In this document: piece after piece, positions 1-8,857 of the stretch | How positions within the stretch are numbered: the stretch's first letter is position 1 | How the letters are laid out: each line of letters begins with the position of its first letter | Source: Akkermansiaceae bacterium UBA1518 | Lineage (GTDB): Bacteria; Verrucomicrobiota; Verrucomicrobiia; Verrucomicrobiales; Akkermansiaceae | NCBI GenBank assembly: GCA_002323895.1 | Contig: DCQM01000148.1 | Location: 4,750 to 68,749 of the forward strand | Length of the DNA: 64,000 nt | Direction of reading: 5' to 3' | Program-made: the position numbers and the translations under genes | The notes under the pieces: model-generated | What the model was told of the DNA's origin: nothing | Databases searched by the model: none | Seen by the model: the letters and a program-made list of their open reading frames with translations, nothing else

Positions 1-638
1 GCCCCCTCATAAACTAATTCGCCGGCCCGAATGATTGCAACCCGGTCGCACATTTGCTCCACTTCGGATAAAAGGTGTGAATTAAAAAGAACGGTCATCC
101 CCCGCTCTTTCCGAAGCCCTAAAATGAAATCTCGGAACCACTTAATCCCTTCAGGATCAAGCCCATCAGTCGGTTCGTCCAACAAAAGAATCTCCGGCTC
201 AGGAAGTAAGGCCTGAGCAAGAGCTAGACGCTGCCTCATCCCATGACTATAGGCTCCAACTTTTGAATGAATTCGATCGGTTAAGTCCACCCGGTCAACC
301 ACGTTCATCACCGCTTCCTTGTCGAAGCGTCCACTCAAACCCACCAACACTTTGAGATTATCCCAACCACTCATGTAATCGTAGAATGCTGGGGCCTCAA
401 AAATTGAGCCCACCTTACAAAGTGCTTGTTGCGGGTTTTTTCGAACTGAAACTCCACCGATGAAGACCTCTCCACTTTCAGCGCCCACCATACTAAGGAT
501 AATTCCAAGCGTGGTACTTTTTCCTGCACCATTATGGCCGAGGAGACCATAGATTTCCCCGCGGTTGACCTCAAAAGAGATACCCTTCAATGCATCCTTC
601 CCTGCAAATTTTTTTGTGAGATTTTGAACCTTCAGCAT
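1..638 (-). CDS. ABC transporter ATP-binding protein (partial)
   Basis: The frame stays open from an ATG at 638 to the left window edge, so the C-terminus is missing. The N-terminus is MLKVQNLTKKF. Visible motifs are a Walker A GHNGAGKST, a Q-loop region, the signature YSHGMRQRLALAQAL and a Walker B/D-loop LLLDEPTDGLDPEG, followed by the switch His in NSHLLSEVE. It resembles the ATPase of ABC-2-type exporters (CcmA/DRA-like), which pairs with a membrane permease; that partner would lie beyond the edge. Its start codon shares one base with the stop of the prepilin-like gene, so the two are probably translated from one mRNA. The substrate cannot be told. Confidence 0.93.
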   Translation of the reverse strand, partial: MLKVQNLTKKFAGKDALKGISFEVNRGEIYGLLGHNGAGKSTTLGIILSMVGAESGEVFIGGVSVRKNPQQALCKVGSIFEAPAFYDYMSGWDNLKVLVGLSGRFDKEAVMNVVDRVDLTDRIHSKVGAYSHGMRQRLALAQALLPEPEILLLDEPTDGLDPEGIKWFRDFILGLRKERGMTVLFNSHLLSEVEQMCDRVAIIRAGELVYEG

Positions 639-1153
639 CACTCAGTTTTCACATCAAAGTCCAGATCCTTCCCCGCTGATAAATCAAGAAAAAGAAAATT
701 CGTGCCATTTTCATCTCCATGATATGCCTCCTTGTCATGAATTAAGGGAATCTTTGAACTCCCACGCGACATTCCCATCATAATCACTTTAGTCCGTTTG
801 AAACCACTGGCACGGTGATTCCAAAAATAGCTCGACCCGGTCTTACGATAATCCTCGTGGTCGGCCGGACATTGAAAAACCTCAGGCCCATCCACATAGG
901 GACTAAGGACCTCCTCCAGAACATTATTCCCACCAGAATGGGACTTCCTCCCCATTTTGATTTGCGGGAAAAAATTGCCATTTTCAGCAAGGTAACTCTC
1001 AAGAGCAGTACCCAAACCTTTAAGTCTTGTGACGCATTGAGCAGATTGAGCTGTCGACTTCATTCCCCCGAAAATGGGTAAGCCAACACTTGCGAGCGCG
1101 ATCATAATCCCCACCACCACTACTAGCTCTGTCACCGTGAAACCACCCCTCAT
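638..1153 (-). CDS. Prepilin-type N-terminal cleavage/methylation domain protein
   Basis: A 171-residue protein with a type IV prepilin/pseudopilin signal. Residues 1-4 (MRGG) precede FTVTELVVVVGIM, giving Gly at -1, Phe at +1 and Glu at +5, then a hydrophobic helix. The C-terminal half has the FQCPAD and H.DEN.TNFLFLDL elements common in the large pseudopilin families of Planctomycetes and Verrucomicrobia. It should be cleaved by a prepilin peptidase and sit in the inner membrane or a pseudopilus. It overlaps the upstream unknown gene by ATGA and shares one base with the downstream ABC ATPase gene. Whether it serves type II secretion or another fibre is not known. Confidence 0.85.
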   Translation of the reverse strand: MRGGFTVTELVVVVGIMIALASVGLPIFGGMKSTAQSAQCVTRLKGLGTALESYLAENGNFFPQIKMGRKSHSGGNNVLEEVLSPYVDGPEVFQCPADHEDYRKTGSSYFWNHRASGFKRTKVIMMGMSRGSSKIPLIHDKEAYHGDENGTNFLFLDLSAGKDLDFDVKTE

Positions 1154-1773
1154 AGCCCTACCTTTGGCTTAGCAAAGCCCTGAACAATCTCACCAACCGC
1201 ATCCATGAAAGGGAGTAGCGACATCTTGATATCAGCAGAAGCTCCCTGATAATAGGAACTAAATCCCTTGCTAATCACCACGTTTAAAATTTCAGGGTCC
1301 TCTTCCTTCAAGCGAGCAAGCGCCTCAGCACCTTTTCCATCGGTCATATCCTGAACTGATCTCTCCACCATTTTTTGGCGCTCTTCGGAAGGCATTTCGT
1401 CGAATGACTTCATGAGCCTCTCCATATTCTCGTTAAAAATTAAATCAACAAAGCGAAGCTTCTCCTCCTTGGAAAATCGAAAAAACATCTCGATAACCTC
1501 ACCCTGTTCGTCGAGCTGCTTCCGCTGCCTCAAATCAAGTCGGTTGAGCGTCCCGGCTATTTCATCGATACTTTCTATCCGCTGCTCCCTTCTCGACTCC
1601 GAGTAACTTGTCAGTTCTTTAATAGACCAATCCTCAAACTCGGCGTGTCCGATCATACCTGACACCTTTGCCGGAGTCGCTTTCCTTGCACCACTCCAAC
1701 TCGTCACCCCCCAAACCATCGCCCAGATTAAACCTAACACGATCGAGCCTCGAAGCAATGTTCCCATGTTCAT
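1150..1773 (-). CDS. Unknown membrane-anchored helical protein
   Basis: I do not recognise this 207-residue protein. Residues 8-23 form one hydrophobic segment (LRGSIVLGLIWAMVWGV), which reads as a membrane anchor or uncleaved signal. The rest is highly charged and likely alpha-helical, rich in Glu, Arg, Lys and Met, with a stretch RQRKQLDEQGEVIEMFFRF near residue 80. The start is an ATG at 1773. The stop overlaps the start of the prepilin-like gene (ATGA), and MurJ lies 52 bases upstream on the same strand, so it belongs to the murJ run. A role linked to the pseudopilin or ABC system is only suggested by position. Confidence 0.75.
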   Translation of the reverse strand: MNMGTLLRGSIVLGLIWAMVWGVTSWSGARKATPAKVSGMIGHAEFEDWSIKELTSYSESRREQRIESIDEIAGTLNRLDLRQRKQLDEQGEVIEMFFRFSKEEKLRFVDLIFNENMERLMKSFDEMPSEERQKMVERSVQDMTDGKGAEALARLKEEDPEILNVVISKGFSSYYQGASADIKMSLLPFMDAVGEIVQGFAKPKVGL

Positions 1774-1825
1774 TTTTTCTAGCTTAACCCCTTTCTCTAT
1801 GGGTGCAAACGATCATCATAGATCG

Positions 1826-3790
1826 TTATTTTCGAAAAGCGGACCGAAGCTCTGAGAAGCTGGTCACTCTTAACGAGAGCACCCCGATTCCATAAATAGT
1901 TGCACCAAAGCCCACCAAGATTGCAGTCGAAATCGCTTTTGACCAGGGGCCTGCATCAATCCAGCCAGCCATCAGCGCCTTCGCCCCCAACAATCCCAGA
2001 GCCATCACCAGACTAGCAATCACCATGCCACGAAGCCGACGCCAATTCTCTGCACTTAAGGTCACAAATCCCCGCAAACCAATCCAAAGTAAAACTACAT
2101 TTACCCAAGCTGCGATTGAGGTCGCAATCGCGATCCCAACATGCCCAAAGAAGGGGAAAAGAACTAAGCTTAATACAATATTCACAACTACCGTGATCCC
2201 AGCCATCCACATCGGAGACTTAGTATTCTCCCTCGCGAAGTATCCCGGCTGCAGCACTTTGATCAAGACATACCCCGGTAATCCTATTGCGAAAGCTCCT
2301 AGCGCCCGACCGGTTTGAAAGGAATCCGAAGAGGTAAATGTTCCCCTCTCAAAAATGACCGAGATGATTTCTTGCGGAATTACCATCAAAGCAATCGCCG
2401 CTGGCACGGTCACGATCATAGCCAACTCTAGCCCACTCACCATTGTCGCGCGCGCTTCACCTTCCTTACCACTATGAAGCAATCTTGTAATTTCTGGTAA
2501 CAACACCATCCCAAAGGCAATTCCAATCATTCCGAGCGGGAGTTGATAGATCCGGTCTGCATAGTAGATGTAAGAAATCGCCCCCTGTTGGAACGAAGCC
2601 ACAATCCCTCCGACCAACAAATTGATCTGCTGGATTCCAGCTGCTATCACGCCGGGTCCCATCAGGACCAAAAGCCTCTTGAAGCTCGAATCAAAAACTG
2701 GCTTTTTAAAAACCACAGGCAAACCGGCTCGAAAACAGACCCACCAAAGCACACCCAGCTGTAAAAAACCTGCGAGCGCTACACAGCAAGCCAAGGCGAC
2801 TCCCCGCCACTCGACAAATTGCACTAGCCCCAGCAATCCACAAAGAAAAACCAAGTTCAGGATAACTGGAGAAAAAGCGGGGGCCGCAAACTTTTTCAAG
2901 GTCGTCAAAACTCCGCTAAGATGCGCTACCAGCGCCATACAAAGCAGATACACAAAAGTGATTTGTGATAGTTTTACCGTTAGATCATAAGCAGCTGGAT
3001 CATTATTGTAGATCGCAAGCTCTCCGCCTCCTGAGGCCATCCCCTTAAACACCGCATAATCGTGATCCGGAGGAAGGGGGATCCGCAGAAGCCCACCGTC
3101 ATTTACAAGCCAGCCTCCATCTTTAAATAGCTGATCTCGAGCAGCTTCTATTTTTATTTTTTTATCTTCCTCGGTATCAGTATCCTTAAAATTGACCTCT
3201 CCGTTACTTTTGAAACTCTCTAAAACAGCCGACGCTAAATCAACCTCTTCGCCTTCCGCCCTGACCTCTCCACCGAAAACCTCACCAAAAACATCAACGA
3301 AAGCAGGATTACCACGCTTAACGACACTAAGATTTTCAAAATTGGTTTCCCCCCCTTTCGTCTGTAAATAAACCGCTTTGGCACCCCGCAAAGGAATCCG
3401 AAACTCTATTGCCTCAGTGCCAAGTTTTTCTTCAGCCTTAGGTAGGAAACCAGGCACTACCACAAGCATAATCGCAGCCATCAGAGGAATCGCCAAAAGA
3501 GTTAGCAAGCCAAGGGTCCCGAACAAAATCGTGAAAGCATTATTGGCAAACTGCATTGCCGAATTACACCCGTCCCTCGTAACCCTTTTCCCGAATAAAG
3601 GGATGAAAGCCGCATTGAAGGCGCCTTCGCCGAAAATCCGACGAAACATGTTGGGAAAGCGAAAGGCAGCAAAAAAGGCATCCGCCACCATTCCAGTCCC
3701 CAAAAACCGTGCAATCAAGATGTCACGCATCACGCCCAAGATTCGGCTCATCAGGGTGAACCCGGAGATCGTCATCAAAGAGCGAAGCAT
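1826..3790 (-). CDS. murJ: Lipid II flippase MurJ/MviN with a large periplasmic insertion
   Basis: A polytopic membrane protein of the MOP superfamily that flips lipid II across the inner membrane for peptidoglycan synthesis. The N-terminus carries the family hallmark: SRILGVMRDILIARFLGTG, then ADAFFAAFRFPNMFRRIFGEGA. At 654 residues it is about 140 longer than usual. The extra sequence lies at about residues 118-265, between the third and fourth predicted helices, in the loop expected to face the periplasm; it is hydrophilic and acidic. The remaining helices look complete. I chose ATG 3790 (MLRSLMTISGF); an in-frame TTG at 3811 is the only longer start. It follows rlpA by 64 bases. Confidence 0.94.
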   Translation of the reverse strand: MLRSLMTISGFTLMSRILGVMRDILIARFLGTGMVADAFFAAFRFPNMFRRIFGEGAFNAAFIPLFGKRVTRDGCNSAMQFANNAFTILFGTLGLLTLLAIPLMAAIMLVVVPGFLPKAEEKLGTEAIEFRIPLRGAKAVYLQTKGGETNFENLSVVKRGNPAFVDVFGEVFGGEVRAEGEEVDLASAVLESFKSNGEVNFKDTDTEEDKKIKIEAARDQLFKDGGWLVNDGGLLRIPLPPDHDYAVFKGMASGGGELAIYNNDPAAYDLTVKLSQITFVYLLCMALVAHLSGVLTTLKKFAAPAFSPVILNLVFLCGLLGLVQFVEWRGVALACCVALAGFLQLGVLWWVCFRAGLPVVFKKPVFDSSFKRLLVLMGPGVIAAGIQQINLLVGGIVASFQQGAISYIYYADRIYQLPLGMIGIAFGMVLLPEITRLLHSGKEGEARATMVSGLELAMIVTVPAAIALMVIPQEIISVIFERGTFTSSDSFQTGRALGAFAIGLPGYVLIKVLQPGYFARENTKSPMWMAGITVVVNIVLSLVLFPFFGHVGIAIATSIAAWVNVVLLWIGLRGFVTLSAENWRRLRGMVIASLVMALGLLGAKALMAGWIDAGPWSKAISTAILVGFGATIYGIGVLSLRVTSFSELRSAFRK

Positions 3791-3854
3791 GCGGGGGAAG
3801 AATGGATTCAACCCGCAACAAGCTCAAGCAAGGCTTTGCTAAAAGGTGAAATGC

Positions 3855-4370
3855 CTAAAATGGCCAGAACCAGAATTTTCGGCCAGGGGCCTTTCGCTGA
3901 TACTGTCCGTCGCCCACACTTAAAACCTCTACCCTCACTTGGGTCAGCCCATCTTCCTTAAAACCAAGTTTAGAGGCTGCCCTGGGTGTCACGTCGATGA
4001 TTCGGCCCGCAATGAATGGCCCCCGGTCGTTGAGACGCATTTTAAGAACCTTTCCATTTGAAAGATTAGTCACCTTCACACGGCAAGGAATCGGAAGTGT
4101 TTTGTGCGCGCCTGAGATATCCAAACGCCCCACCCGCTCTCCAAGAGAAGTGTTCCCACGTTTGAAGCCAAAAAAGCTGCTCTCATCATACCACGAGGCA
4201 ATTCCCTCCTCGGAGTAGTGGAGAGCACTCTCAACACTCAAGGGCTGATAATGCTGCCCCCGGATAGTGTAACCGCGGGTCTGATAACCTTTGTAATCAG
4301 GTGTCCCACATGAAACGAGAAGCAAAGCCGTAGGCAAAGCAACGAGAGCCAATCCTAAAGGCAATCTCAT
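3855..4370 (-). CDS. rlpA: RlpA-like septal lipoprotein
   Basis: A 171-residue lipoprotein: a hydrophobic signal ends in the lipobox LLVSCG with Cys21. The double-psi beta-barrel domain follows with the family's motifs GIASWYDE, GAHKTLPIPC, VTNLSNGK, LNDRGPF and RIIDVTPRAA. The Asp of NDRGPF, used for catalysis in the characterised lytic transglycosylase members, is present, as is the His of GAHKTLP. No SPOR domain follows, so it is a short form. It should act on peptidoglycan in the periplasm. The ATG at 4370 lies one base after the stop of the HU-like gene; the longer TTG-initiated frame running into that gene is unlikely. Confidence 0.9.
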   Translation of the reverse strand: MRLPLGLALVALPTALLLVSCGTPDYKGYQTRGYTIRGQHYQPLSVESALHYSEEGIASWYDESSFFGFKRGNTSLGERVGRLDISGAHKTLPIPCRVKVTNLSNGKVLKMRLNDRGPFIAGRIIDVTPRAASKLGFKEDGLTQVRVEVLSVGDGQYQRKAPGRKFWFWPF

Positions 4371-4371
4371 C

Positions 4372-4692
4372 CTACTCAACATCCCTGGCCTTGATCTCCG
4401 GCAACGTCCGAGCAACTTTTTCCTTGAGAGCCTTTCCAACCTGAAACTTAACCACGGCGCGGTCGGGAATTTTGATCGTTTTGGAGGGATCTTTAGGATT
4501 TCGCCCAGGCCTTCCCTTAGCGATCCTAGTTTCAAATGTTCCGAAATCGCGGATAACGACGTTGTTTGCTGCGGCCAATTCGCGCGAAACAATATCAACG
4601 ACGAGGTGTAGCATTTTTGAAGAGAGGGCCTGAGTGACTCCTAACTCGTCGCTTATTTCTTGGATAATTTCTTTTTTAGTAAAATTTGCCAT
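4372..4692 (-). CDS. HU-family DNA-binding protein
   Basis: A 106-residue nucleoid-associated protein of the HU/IHF family. The helical dimerisation region (FTKKEIIQEISDELG) is followed by VVIRDFGTFETR and the beta-arm signature GRNPKDPSKTIKIPDR, which contains the Pro that intercalates into bent DNA. It binds DNA as a dimer. The tail (KEKVARTLPEIKARDVE) is about 12-15 residues longer than in standard HU. The gene heads the rlpA-murJ run; the 94-base gap upstream holds a TTGACA hexamer. HU and IHF subunits cannot be told apart reliably from this sequence alone. Confidence 0.93.
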   Translation of the reverse strand: MANFTKKEIIQEISDELGVTQALSSKMLHLVVDIVSRELAAANNVVIRDFGTFETRIAKGRPGRNPKDPSKTIKIPDRAVVKFQVGKALKEKVARTLPEIKARDVE

Positions 4693-4717
4693 AATTTGGG
4701 GGGAAATACCGCCATCT

Positions 4718-4746
4718 TACGATGAAGACTTAGCACAATCTGTCAA
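4718..4746 (-). promoter_or_regulatory. Possible sigma70-type promoter for the HU-rlpA-murJ run
   Basis: On the minus strand a perfect TTGACA (plus positions 4741-4746) lies 48 bases before the HU start. At 17-18 bases spacing the -10 hexamer is poor (ATCGTA or TCGTAA), so this is a suggestion only. It sits in the gap between rnhC and the HU gene, where a promoter is expected. Confidence 0.35.
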
Positions 4747-4786
4747 AAAACTTAGGAAAACTAATATATTTTTTTGAATATCCTAA

Positions 4787-5701
4787 TCACATCTCTTTTG
4801 TCGTCCTAAAATGGAGTTTCACAACTTCCGGCAACTTTTCTCTACCGAATTTTTGGATGAATTTACGTGCAAATTCTTTGACGGCAGAACCAGCTCCCAA
4901 CGGAAGCTCCAAGCCTACTTTTTCGGAAACACGATCCATCCAATCCAAAAAACTCTCTCGAGCTAAAATAGACCCGGCTGCTACCGCGATATCATTTTCC
5001 GCTTTAGTCCGTTCTTCAAAGATTAGCCTTACCCTTCGATTTTTTAGCTCTCTTGCGATTAATGGCGATTTGGTGAATTGATCCGATAAAGCCCTACCGC
5101 AGGATGGAACCCGAACTGATAAATCCTTAATTACCGTTGCGTGACCTCTTGCTAGCATACGATTCACGTTATTATATTCCTCATAAAGCAAGTTATACCT
5201 CGCGGGAGCCCATCTGATCACCTTGTATCCACTTCCAACTTCAGCCCGAATTTTAGTAGCCAGCTCCCGAATCCTCTTACCCGAGCTGATTCTCTTACTG
5301 TCCATAATACCGGCATTCAGGAGGGCGCGCGTAATCTCGGAATTCGTATAAACCCCGGCTACCACAAGCGGTCCAAAGTAATCCCCCTTACCGCTTTCGT
5401 CGATACCGAAGTGGGGTTCAAACATCTCCGCCTGCCAATGCTCCTCATAGCCCAAACGCGCCTCGCCAATCACTTCAGGTTCGAGAACAAATTTCACAAA
5501 TTCCTCAGTCTCTTTTCCTTGAACCAAAACTTTGGGCCCTTTGCGATACACCGTGACATTAAGCTTCCCTCTCTTAGCTGAATAAAGAGCGTGTTCCTTT
5601 TCTTGGAAATCAAAGCCTCCCCTCGACAAGCAGTCTTTCAAGATCGCAACCTGCTCATCTGACAGAGCCAAGGTATAAGTGACTTTCCCCATTCGCGGCA
5701 T
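4787..5701 (-). CDS. rnhC: Ribonuclease HIII
   Basis: Cleaves the RNA strand of RNA/DNA hybrids. The 304-residue protein has an N-terminal TBP-like substrate-binding domain (about residues 5-80) that separates RNase HIII from HII, then the catalytic core with FGIDESGKGDYFGPL at about residues 99-113, where the first Asp-Glu pair binds metal. Later core motifs are GIMDSKRIS and AENDIAVAAGSILARE. I chose ATG 5701 (MPRMGKVTYTL); ATG 5692 is equally possible, and a TTG at 5731 would add ten residues without similarity. It diverges from mutY, with 83 bases between the starts. Confidence 0.93.
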   Translation of the reverse strand: MPRMGKVTYTLALSDEQVAILKDCLSRGGFDFQEKEHALYSAKRGKLNVTVYRKGPKVLVQGKETEEFVKFVLEPEVIGEARLGYEEHWQAEMFEPHFGIDESGKGDYFGPLVVAGVYTNSEITRALLNAGIMDSKRISSGKRIRELATKIRAEVGSGYKVIRWAPARYNLLYEEYNNVNRMLARGHATVIKDLSVRVPSCGRALSDQFTKSPLIARELKNRRVRLIFEERTKAENDIAVAAGSILARESFLDWMDRVSEKVGLELPLGAGSAVKEFARKFIQKFGREKLPEVVKLHFRTTKEM

Positions 5702-5784
5702 AACTCTAACGCTTTTTTCCCGAATTCCCAATACCCGATTTGCGTTGGCTCAGATAGGCTTCATCCTTACCCTTCTTACGAAGC

Positions 5785-6810
5785 ATGGACAAACCCAGGG
5801 CACAATATCATCCGGTCAAAAATAAGCGCCAATTCCGGAATGCCCTCCTTGAGTGGTTTCAGGAAAATGCAAAATCCTATCCATGGAGAGAAACAACTGA
5901 TCCATGGCCGATCCTCGTATCAGAAATCATGCTTCAGCAGACCACGGTGGCCTCGGTTATCGCCAACCGCCGCTTTGAAAACTTCTTACAAGAATTCCCT
6001 AATATCGAGACAATTTCTGTTGCCCCAGAAGAAAAAATCTTACGAGCTTGGGAAGGGCTCGGTTATTACAATCGCGTTCGCAATCTTCAAAAAGCAGCTC
6101 AGACCATTTTGCAGAATCATGAAGGCAAATTCCCCTCAGACGCTGAAACCCTCGAAACCCTACCCGGAGTTGGTCGTTACACTGCCGGAGCTGTGAGTAG
6201 CTTTGCCTTCAATCACCCTGCTCCCATCGTTGATGGCAATATCGCTCGGGTCCTTTCTCGACTATTGGATTACCACGAAGAAGTTGATTCCACTGAAGGA
6301 CAAAAAGTGATTTGGAAGACTGCTAGGGAACTCCTAGCCCCATCAAAAGCTAGGCTGTTCAATTCGGCTCTCATGGAACTTGGGCAAACCATTTGTTCTT
6401 CCAAATCTCCAGCCTGTCTTATCTGTCCCGCCCGAAGCTTCTGCCAGACAAAATCCCCTAGTTTCCTTCCGGTCAAAAAGCCCCGTAAGAAATTCGTCCA
6501 AACTGAGGAACACGCTTTTTTCTGGATTGAGAGTAACCGAATTCTCCTGTCAAAAGGCCATGATTCTCGTCGCAAAGGTTTTTGGAAGCTTCCTCTTCGC
6601 TCACCAGAGGAGTGCTCCCATTTGGATTTCCTCAGTCAACATCGCTACACCATTACGCACCACAAAGTCACTTTGTATCTTTACCACGCCAAACCACCGC
6701 ATCTTCTCGAAGGTGAAGAATATCATTTCATTTCAAAACTTTCGAAACTTCCTATCGCCACCCCCATCCGAAAGATCCTCAGCGCGAAAGCTTCGGAGCT
6801 TGAGCGCTAG
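5785..6810 (+). CDS. mutY: A/G-specific adenine DNA glycosylase
   Basis: Removes adenine mispaired with 8-oxoguanine or guanine in base excision repair. The 341-residue protein has the catalytic Glu47 in VSEIMLQQTTV, a helix-hairpin-helix LPGVGRYTAGAV (about residues 126-137), the catalytic Asp150 in IVDGNIARVL, and a 4Fe-4S loop with Cys204, 211, 214 and 220 in the C-x6-C-x2-C-x5-C pattern. The C-terminal third (from about residue 235) is the NUDIX-like 8-oxoG recognition domain with the RRKGFWKLP segment. The ATG start at 5785 diverges from rnhC. Confidence 0.96.
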   Translation: MDKPRAQYHPVKNKRQFRNALLEWFQENAKSYPWRETTDPWPILVSEIMLQQTTVASVIANRRFENFLQEFPNIETISVAPEEKILRAWEGLGYYNRVRNLQKAAQTILQNHEGKFPSDAETLETLPGVGRYTAGAVSSFAFNHPAPIVDGNIARVLSRLLDYHEEVDSTEGQKVIWKTARELLAPSKARLFNSALMELGQTICSSKSPACLICPARSFCQTKSPSFLPVKKPRKKFVQTEEHAFFWIESNRILLSKGHDSRRKGFWKLPLRSPEECSHLDFLSQHRYTITHHKVTLYLYHAKPPHLLEGEEYHFISKLSKLPIATPIRKILSAKASELER

Positions 6811-6968
6811 CCCGAGCAAACTTGACCTAGGGTCCCGCCTCTCCAAACTTTCATAATCTCAGCGCGACATCTTGAGTATTTCGGAGTGAGCCGGCGCTAT
6901 CCGGCCAAACTAATGGCGAGAATTGCGACGAAGCAGACGAAAAACAAAAGATAGAACGAGAAAAAAGT

Positions 6969-7697
6969 TCAAGATTGGAATTGGAAGCGCACTGCCGCGG
7001 CCATCCAAATCACCGCAGTCTCAGTCCGCAAGACAAGTTCACCCAAACTGACCGGGGCAAAGCTCGACTCAAAAATCCTTTTATATTCTCCTGCCGAGAA
7101 ATCGCCCTCTGGCCCCACCATCAAAACCACACGGTCGGGAGCCTCAAGTCTATCGAGTAGTTCCTTTAGAGTTTTAGTTTCTGAAGTGAGCGCACCAACA
7201 ATTCTAGTACCGCCCGGTTCAATATTCTCCAAGTAATTATCAAGCAATGCGGGAACCATTACCTCAGGCAGATGATTCTGCCCACACTGCTTGCAAGCCT
7301 CTAACAATGTCCTCTGCCACTTTTCCCGCTTCGCCAAAGCCTCGCCAGTCTTGAATCGAACATTCCCTTGATCACTCACCAATGGCTGAATCCGATTTAC
7401 TCCCATCTCGGCCGCCTTTTGCAAAATAAGATCAAAACTCTTGCCCTTAGGAATCCCAACCGCGACCTCAAGCTGTGGTAACAATGCTGAAAACCTTCTT
7501 GTATCAATTATTTCTAAGCACGCTTCATTTTTTGAAATCGCACGAATCGTAGCGTTGGCCTCTTTTCCATTTCCATCAAAAATAACTATATTATCTCCGA
7601 CCTGCTTTCGCATCACCTTAAAACAATGATGAGCCTCGCCACCTCTTAATGTGGGATTCTCATCCCACTGGTCGGGTAATAGAAAAAAGCGATCCAT
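6969..7697 (-). CDS. rsmE: 16S rRNA m3U1498 methyltransferase
   Basis: A 242-residue SPOUT-class enzyme that methylates N3 of U1498 in 16S rRNA. The N-terminal PUA-like region has the conserved RGGEAHHCFKVMRKQVGD element. The SPOUT domain shows KGKSFDLILQKAAEMGV, EACKQCGQ, and the S-adenosylmethionine knot VLMVGPEGDFSAGE followed by SLGELVLRTETAV. It is the last gene of the grpE-dnaJ-rsmE run, eight bases after the dnaJ stop, an arrangement common in bacteria. Confidence 0.95.
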   Translation of the reverse strand: MDRFFLLPDQWDENPTLRGGEAHHCFKVMRKQVGDNIVIFDGNGKEANATIRAISKNEACLEIIDTRRFSALLPQLEVAVGIPKGKSFDLILQKAAEMGVNRIQPLVSDQGNVRFKTGEALAKREKWQRTLLEACKQCGQNHLPEVMVPALLDNYLENIEPGGTRIVGALTSETKTLKELLDRLEAPDRVVLMVGPEGDFSAGEYKRIFESSFAPVSLGELVLRTETAVIWMAAAVRFQFQS

Positions 7698-7705
7698 CTT
7701 GCGGA

Positions 7706-8857
7706 CTAGCTATCGAAAAAGCGTTTTGCCTTTTCAAAAAACGACTCCTGAACCGGCGAATTTTTCTCGCCAATTGATTCAGTGAAAGCCTCCAGCCTCT
7801 CACGCTGATCAGAGTTGAGTCTAGTGGGAACTTCTACCTGGACCTCGACATGAAGATCACCCTTCCCTCGTCCATTTAAAGCAGGCATTCCTCGATCACG
7901 CAAACGGAAGGTCGTTCCACCTTGCGTTCCGGCAGGCACCTTCATGGTCGCACTCCCCGTCAAAGTTGGCACCTCTAATTCCCCTCCCAGAGCCGCCGTT
8001 GAAAATGGCAAGGGCACCTCACAATAGAGATCATCACCATCACGCTGAAAAACATCATGATCACGCAAATGCAGGAATACATACAAATCTCCCGCCGGAC
8101 CTCCACGCATCCCCGCATCACCTTTACCGGTTGAACGAAGTCGGGTCCCATCATCAACTCCAGCCGGAATTCGAATACTCACTCGCTCGGGCGCTTGCTT
8201 ACGACCATTACCGCCACAATCCCCGCAAGGATCAGCAATATTCTGGCCCGCGCCCCGGCAATCAGGGCAAGTCGCCTGCTGAATGAAGATTCCACGTTGT
8301 TGACCCACTACACCACGTCCGCCGCATGTAGGACAGGTATTCGTGCCAGCGCTGCCCGACTTGGATCCTGAACCAGAACACTTCCCGCAACTCGCATACT
8401 TTTCAATTTCAAGCTCTTTCTCGACCCCCTCGGCTGCCTCCTCCAAGGTGATTTCAAGATCGTATCGCAAATCACTTCCACGTTTTTTCCCAGATCGATC
8501 TCGGCGACGACCTCCCCCACCACCAAAGAGATCATCAAACATACTTCCGCCACCCCCTCCACCGAAGACTTGGCTGAAAATATCCATCGGGTCGTGGAAA
8601 CCACCACGTCCGCCGCCACCTCCGCCGCCACTCTTGAAGGCAGCATGACCATAGCGATCATAGGCTGCCCGCTTCTCCTCATCACTAATAACCTCGTAAG
8701 CCTCTCCAATCTCTTTAAATTTCTCTTCAGCCTTAGGATCATCCGGATTTTGATCCGGATGATGTTTCATTGCCAACTTGCGATAAGACTTTTTGATATC
8801 GCCTTGCGAGGCATCTCGAGAAACCCCCAGCACCTCGTAATAATCGCGCTCAGCCAT
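7706..8857 (-). CDS. dnaJ: Chaperone protein DnaJ (Hsp40)
   Basis: Co-chaperone that stimulates the DnaK ATPase and delivers unfolded clients. The 383-residue class I protein is complete. The J-domain has HPD at residues 33-35. A Gly/Phe-rich linker (about 75-125) contains long Gly runs. The zinc domain has four C-x2-C-x-G-x-G repeats ([32 protein letters not shown]). The C-terminal client-binding domains follow. The start ATG overlaps the grpE stop (TAATG), so translation is coupled. No dnaK lies in the window. Confidence 0.97.
   Translation of the reverse strand: MAERDYYEVLGVSRDASQGDIKKSYRKLAMKHHPDQNPDDPKAEEKFKEIGEAYEVISDEEKRAAYDRYGHAAFKSGGGGGGGRGGFHDPMDIFSQVFGGGGGGSMFDDLFGGGGGRRRDRSGKKRGSDLRYDLEITLEEAAEGVEKELEIEKYASCGKCSGSGSKSGSAGTNTCPTCGGRGVVGQQRGIFIQQATCPDCRGAGQNIADPCGDCGGNGRKQAPERVSIRIPAGVDDGTRLRSTGKGDAGMRGGPAGDLYVFLHLRDHDVFQRDGDDLYCEVPLPFSTAALGGELEVPTLTGSATMKVPAGTQGGTTFRLRDRGMPALNGRGKGDLHVEVQVEVPTRLNSDQRERLEAFTESIGEKNSPVQESFFEKAKRFFDS

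Noticed and set aside
1808..1827. Inverted repeat AACGATC/GATCGTT after murJ
   Set aside because: It overlaps the stop codon and has no T-run; a seven-base AT-rich stem is weak evidence for a terminator.
4371..4598. A longer N-terminus for the RlpA gene from a TTG at 4598
   Set aside because: It would run inside the HU-like gene and would bury the lipoprotein signal; ATG 4370 is better.
6811..6968. A GCCGG/CCGGC hairpin (6890-6905) and a short hydrophobic frame just past the rsmE stop
   Set aside because: The hairpin has no T-run, and the hydrophobic frame of about 22 codons has no plausible start.
8343..8648. A proline-rich frame antisense to dnaJ
   Set aside because: It is the complement of the Gly-rich and zinc-finger codons of dnaJ.
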